DNA of 35,368 bases, from positions 1 to 35,368 of the forward strand of contig NZ_CALMHT010000130.1 in assembly GCF_937863835.1 (NCBI RefSeq), in the 5' to 3' direction. This document shows, one piece after another, positions 34,028 through 35,368 of the stretch; position 1 is the stretch's first letter; each line of letters opens with the position of its first letter. Below the pieces are notes generated by a model. That model worked only from the letters and a program-made list of their open reading frames with translations, had not been told where the DNA came from and did no database searches. The stretch comes from an uncultured Prevotella sp. GTDB taxonomy: Bacteria > Bacteroidota > Bacteroidia > Bacteroidales > Bacteroidaceae. A program made the translations under genes and the position numbers.

Positions 34028-35065
34028 ATGATACTTGACAAAATAGACCAACTTCTTAAGGAAGTTAACGAGCTTAAAGCCTCTAATGCTGAGGAAATTG
34101 AAGCTCTTCGCTTAAAGTATTTAAGCAAAAAAGGTGAAATAACTGCTCTTATGACAGATTTCCGTAATGTTGCAGCCGATCAGAAGAAATCCGTCGGTAT
34201 GAAAATCAATGAACTAAAGCAGACTGCTCTGGAAAAGATCAATTCTCTCAAAGAGCAATACGAGACTGCCGACAGTCAGAGCGACGATATAGACCTCACC
34301 CGTTCGGCATATCCTATCCAGTTGGGCACCCGTCATCCTCTGACGATTGTCAAGAATGAGATTGTAGACATTTTCTCACGTATGGGTTTCACCTTGGCCG
34401 ACGGTCCTGAAGTGGAAGACGACCTGCATGTGTTCACCAAGATGAATTTTGCAGCCGACCATCCTGCCCGTGATATGCAGGATACTTTCTTCGTTGAGAC
34501 GAATCCTGATGATGTGACTAAGAATATTCTTCTCCGTACGCATACAAGTAGTGTACAGGCGCGCGTGATGGAGAAGACACAACCGCCTATCCGGGTCATC
34601 TGTCCGGGTCGTGTTTATCGCAACGAGGCCATTTCAGCCCGTGCGCATTGTTTCTTCCATCAGATTGAGGGTTTATATGTAGATAAGAATGTATCTTTCA
34701 CCGACCTCAAACAAGTCATGTTGACATTTGCCCGCGAGATGTTCGGTCCGGAAACGAAAATCCGTTTACGTCCCAGTTATTTCCCGTTCACTGAACCCAG
34801 TGCGGAGATGGATATATCCTGTCATATCTGCGGTGGTGTTGGTTGTGGATTCTGCAAGCATACTGGTTGGGTAGAGATTTTAGGATGCGGCATGGTCGAT
34901 CCCAATGTCCTTGAATTGTGCGGTATAGACAGTAAGGTTTACACCGGTTATGCCTTCGGTCTAGGTGTAGAGCGTATCACCAACTTGAAATATCAGGTGA
35001 GTGATCTGCGTATGTTCTCAGAGAACGATACGAGGTTCCTCGAAGAATTCGAAGCTGCCAATTAA
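34028..35065 (+). CDS. pheS: Phenylalanyl-tRNA synthetase alpha subunit
   Basis: 345 residues. An N-terminal coiled-coil tRNA-binding arm (about 1-90) precedes the class-II catalytic core. Readable motifs are GRVYRNEA (motif 2), FPFTEPSAEMD, and AFGLGVERI (motif 3). A Cys-rich segment CHICGGVGCGFC before HTGWVEILGCGMV is present, as in several bacterial PheS proteins, and may hold a zinc ion. It charges tRNA-Phe together with PheT, which is not next to it here: a strong terminator follows, so pheT is encoded elsewhere. Confidence 0.98.
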   Translation: MILDKIDQLLKEVNELKASNAEEIEALRLKYLSKKGEITALMTDFRNVAADQKKSVGMKINELKQTALEKINSLKEQYETADSQSDDIDLTRSAYPIQLGTRHPLTIVKNEIVDIFSRMGFTLADGPEVEDDLHVFTKMNFAADHPARDMQDTFFVETNPDDVTKNILLRTHTSSVQARVMEKTQPPIRVICPGRVYRNEAISARAHCFFHQIEGLYVDKNVSFTDLKQVMLTFAREMFGPETKIRLRPSYFPFTEPSAEMDISCHICGGVGCGFCKHTGWVEILGCGMVDPNVLELCGIDSKVYTGYAFGLGVERITNLKYQVSDLRMFSENDTRFLEEFEAAN

Positions 35066-35088
35066 TAGTTAGTCTTATTATAAGAAAT

Positions 35089-35128
35089 AAAAAAGGATTG
35101 GATTCTATTTATATTCCAATCCTTTTTT
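35089..35128 (+). terminator. Rho-independent terminator after pheS
   Basis: A perfect 14-bp stem (AAAAAAGGATTGGA 35089-35102, TCCAATCCTTTTTT 35115-35128) with a 12-nt loop. The A-run and U-run on its two sides would let it work in both directions. Confidence 0.92.
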
Positions 35129-35135
35129 GTATTTG

Positions 35136-35150
35136 TACTTCATTGAAGTA
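35136..35150. repeat. Short palindrome after the pheS terminator
   Basis: TACTTCA-T-TGAAGTA is a perfect 7+1+7 dyad, 8 bp after the terminator. It could be a protein-binding site; no promoter elements were found around it. Confidence 0.25.
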
Positions 35151-35221
35151 AATTGTTATTTAACTTTATTCTTTTCCCCACCTAAGACCCTCCAATGGAA
35201 TTCTTTTCACATCACCCCAAG

Positions 35222-35352
35222 GCCCCTCTTGACCTAAGAGGGGCTGTCGAACACCCCTAAATCCCCTCTAGGCGCTAGAGGGGACTTAGCTGAGACAAGC
35301 TCAGAGTTTTGGTAAGGTTCACGAAGCCTGTGCCCCTACGGGGTGAACCTTA
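35222..35352. repeat. Cluster of four hairpins, probable REP-like intergenic repeat
   Basis: The 303 bases after pheS hold no gene. Its right half is much richer in GC than the surroundings and folds into four adjacent hairpins: GCCCCTCTT/AAGAGGGGC (35222-35244, 9 bp), TCCCCTCTAG/CTAGAGGGGA (35262-35284, 10 bp), CTGAG/CTCAG (35290-35304, 5 bp) and TAAGGTTCAC/GTGAACCTTA (35313-35352, 10 bp, with an inner CCCC-TAC-GGGG). The arms of hairpins 1 and 2 share the CCCCTCT core. Sequences of the form CCCCTAAATCCCCTC...GAGGGGACTT are, as I recall, a common dispersed intergenic repeat in Bacteroidetes. No target-site duplication or transposase gene is seen in the window. Confidence 0.6.
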
Positions 35353-35368
35353 ACCTCTTACGCAATAG

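Noticed and set aside
35222..35352. CRISPR array or tRNA cluster
   Set aside because: The hairpins are not regularly spaced identical repeats with unique spacers, and no cloverleaf could be built.

Overview
The window looks like chromosomal DNA of a Bacteroidales bacterium, most probably Prevotella-like (genus inferred, not proven). The evidence is the SusC/SusD pair, GH97/GH31/GH43 glycosidases, Bacteroidetes-type promoters (TAnnTTTG with a TTTG-like box about 17-23 bp upstream) in front of most transcription units, and the housekeeping order ruvX-def-TPR-thrS-infC-rpmI-rplT. No rRNA, tRNA, insertion sequence, prophage or CRISPR array was seen. All genes appear intact except the esterase cut by the left edge.

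Region 1 (1-6525, minus strand) is the promoter end of a polysaccharide-degradation operon. A GH43-CBM6 glycosidase, a GH31 alpha-xylosidase-like enzyme, a GH97 glycosidase and an exported esterase lie head to tail with gaps of 2-14 bp, behind one promoter at 6089-6117. The set suits side-chain removal from a branched hemicellulose such as xyloglucan or arabinoxylan. An HxlR-family regulator lies just upstream, with a 31-bp near-perfect palindrome at its own promoter.

Region 2 (6684-14555, plus strand) is a separate locus: a membrane-anchored DUF6377-type TPR/HTH regulator, a SusC-like TonB-dependent transporter, a SusD-like lipoprotein and, overlapping susD by 8 bp, a histidine phosphatase of the acid phosphatase/phytase type. 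It ends in a strong terminator. With no glycosidase present, a phosphorylated organic substrate is the natural guess. This is the most interesting system in the window.

Region 3 (14567-23057) carries a nitroreductase, a COG0523/CobW metallochaperone GTPase, a small cytoplasmic esterase, and a divergent pair: an AraC-family regulator facing a TolC / HlyD / ABC-2 permease / ABC-2 permease export operon. That operon has no ATPase subunit in view.

Region 4 (23079-29970, minus strand) is housekeeping. A SPOR lipoprotein, ruvX, def and a large TPR protein form one tight unit. thrS follows with its own promoter, then infC-rpmI-rplT with a further promoter lying across the thrS stop codon. A bidirectional terminator separates rplT from the AraC gene.

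Region 5 (30070-35368) holds a three-gene plus-strand membrane cluster (YtxH-like, holin-like, unknown), a probable small RNA gene on the minus strand at about 31081-31148, a minus-strand operon (DUF4348-like lipoprotein, murB, PhnP-like metallo-hydrolase), and plus-strand pheS with a strong terminator. The last about 150 bases are a GC-rich cluster of four hairpins that resembles a dispersed REP-type intergenic repeat.
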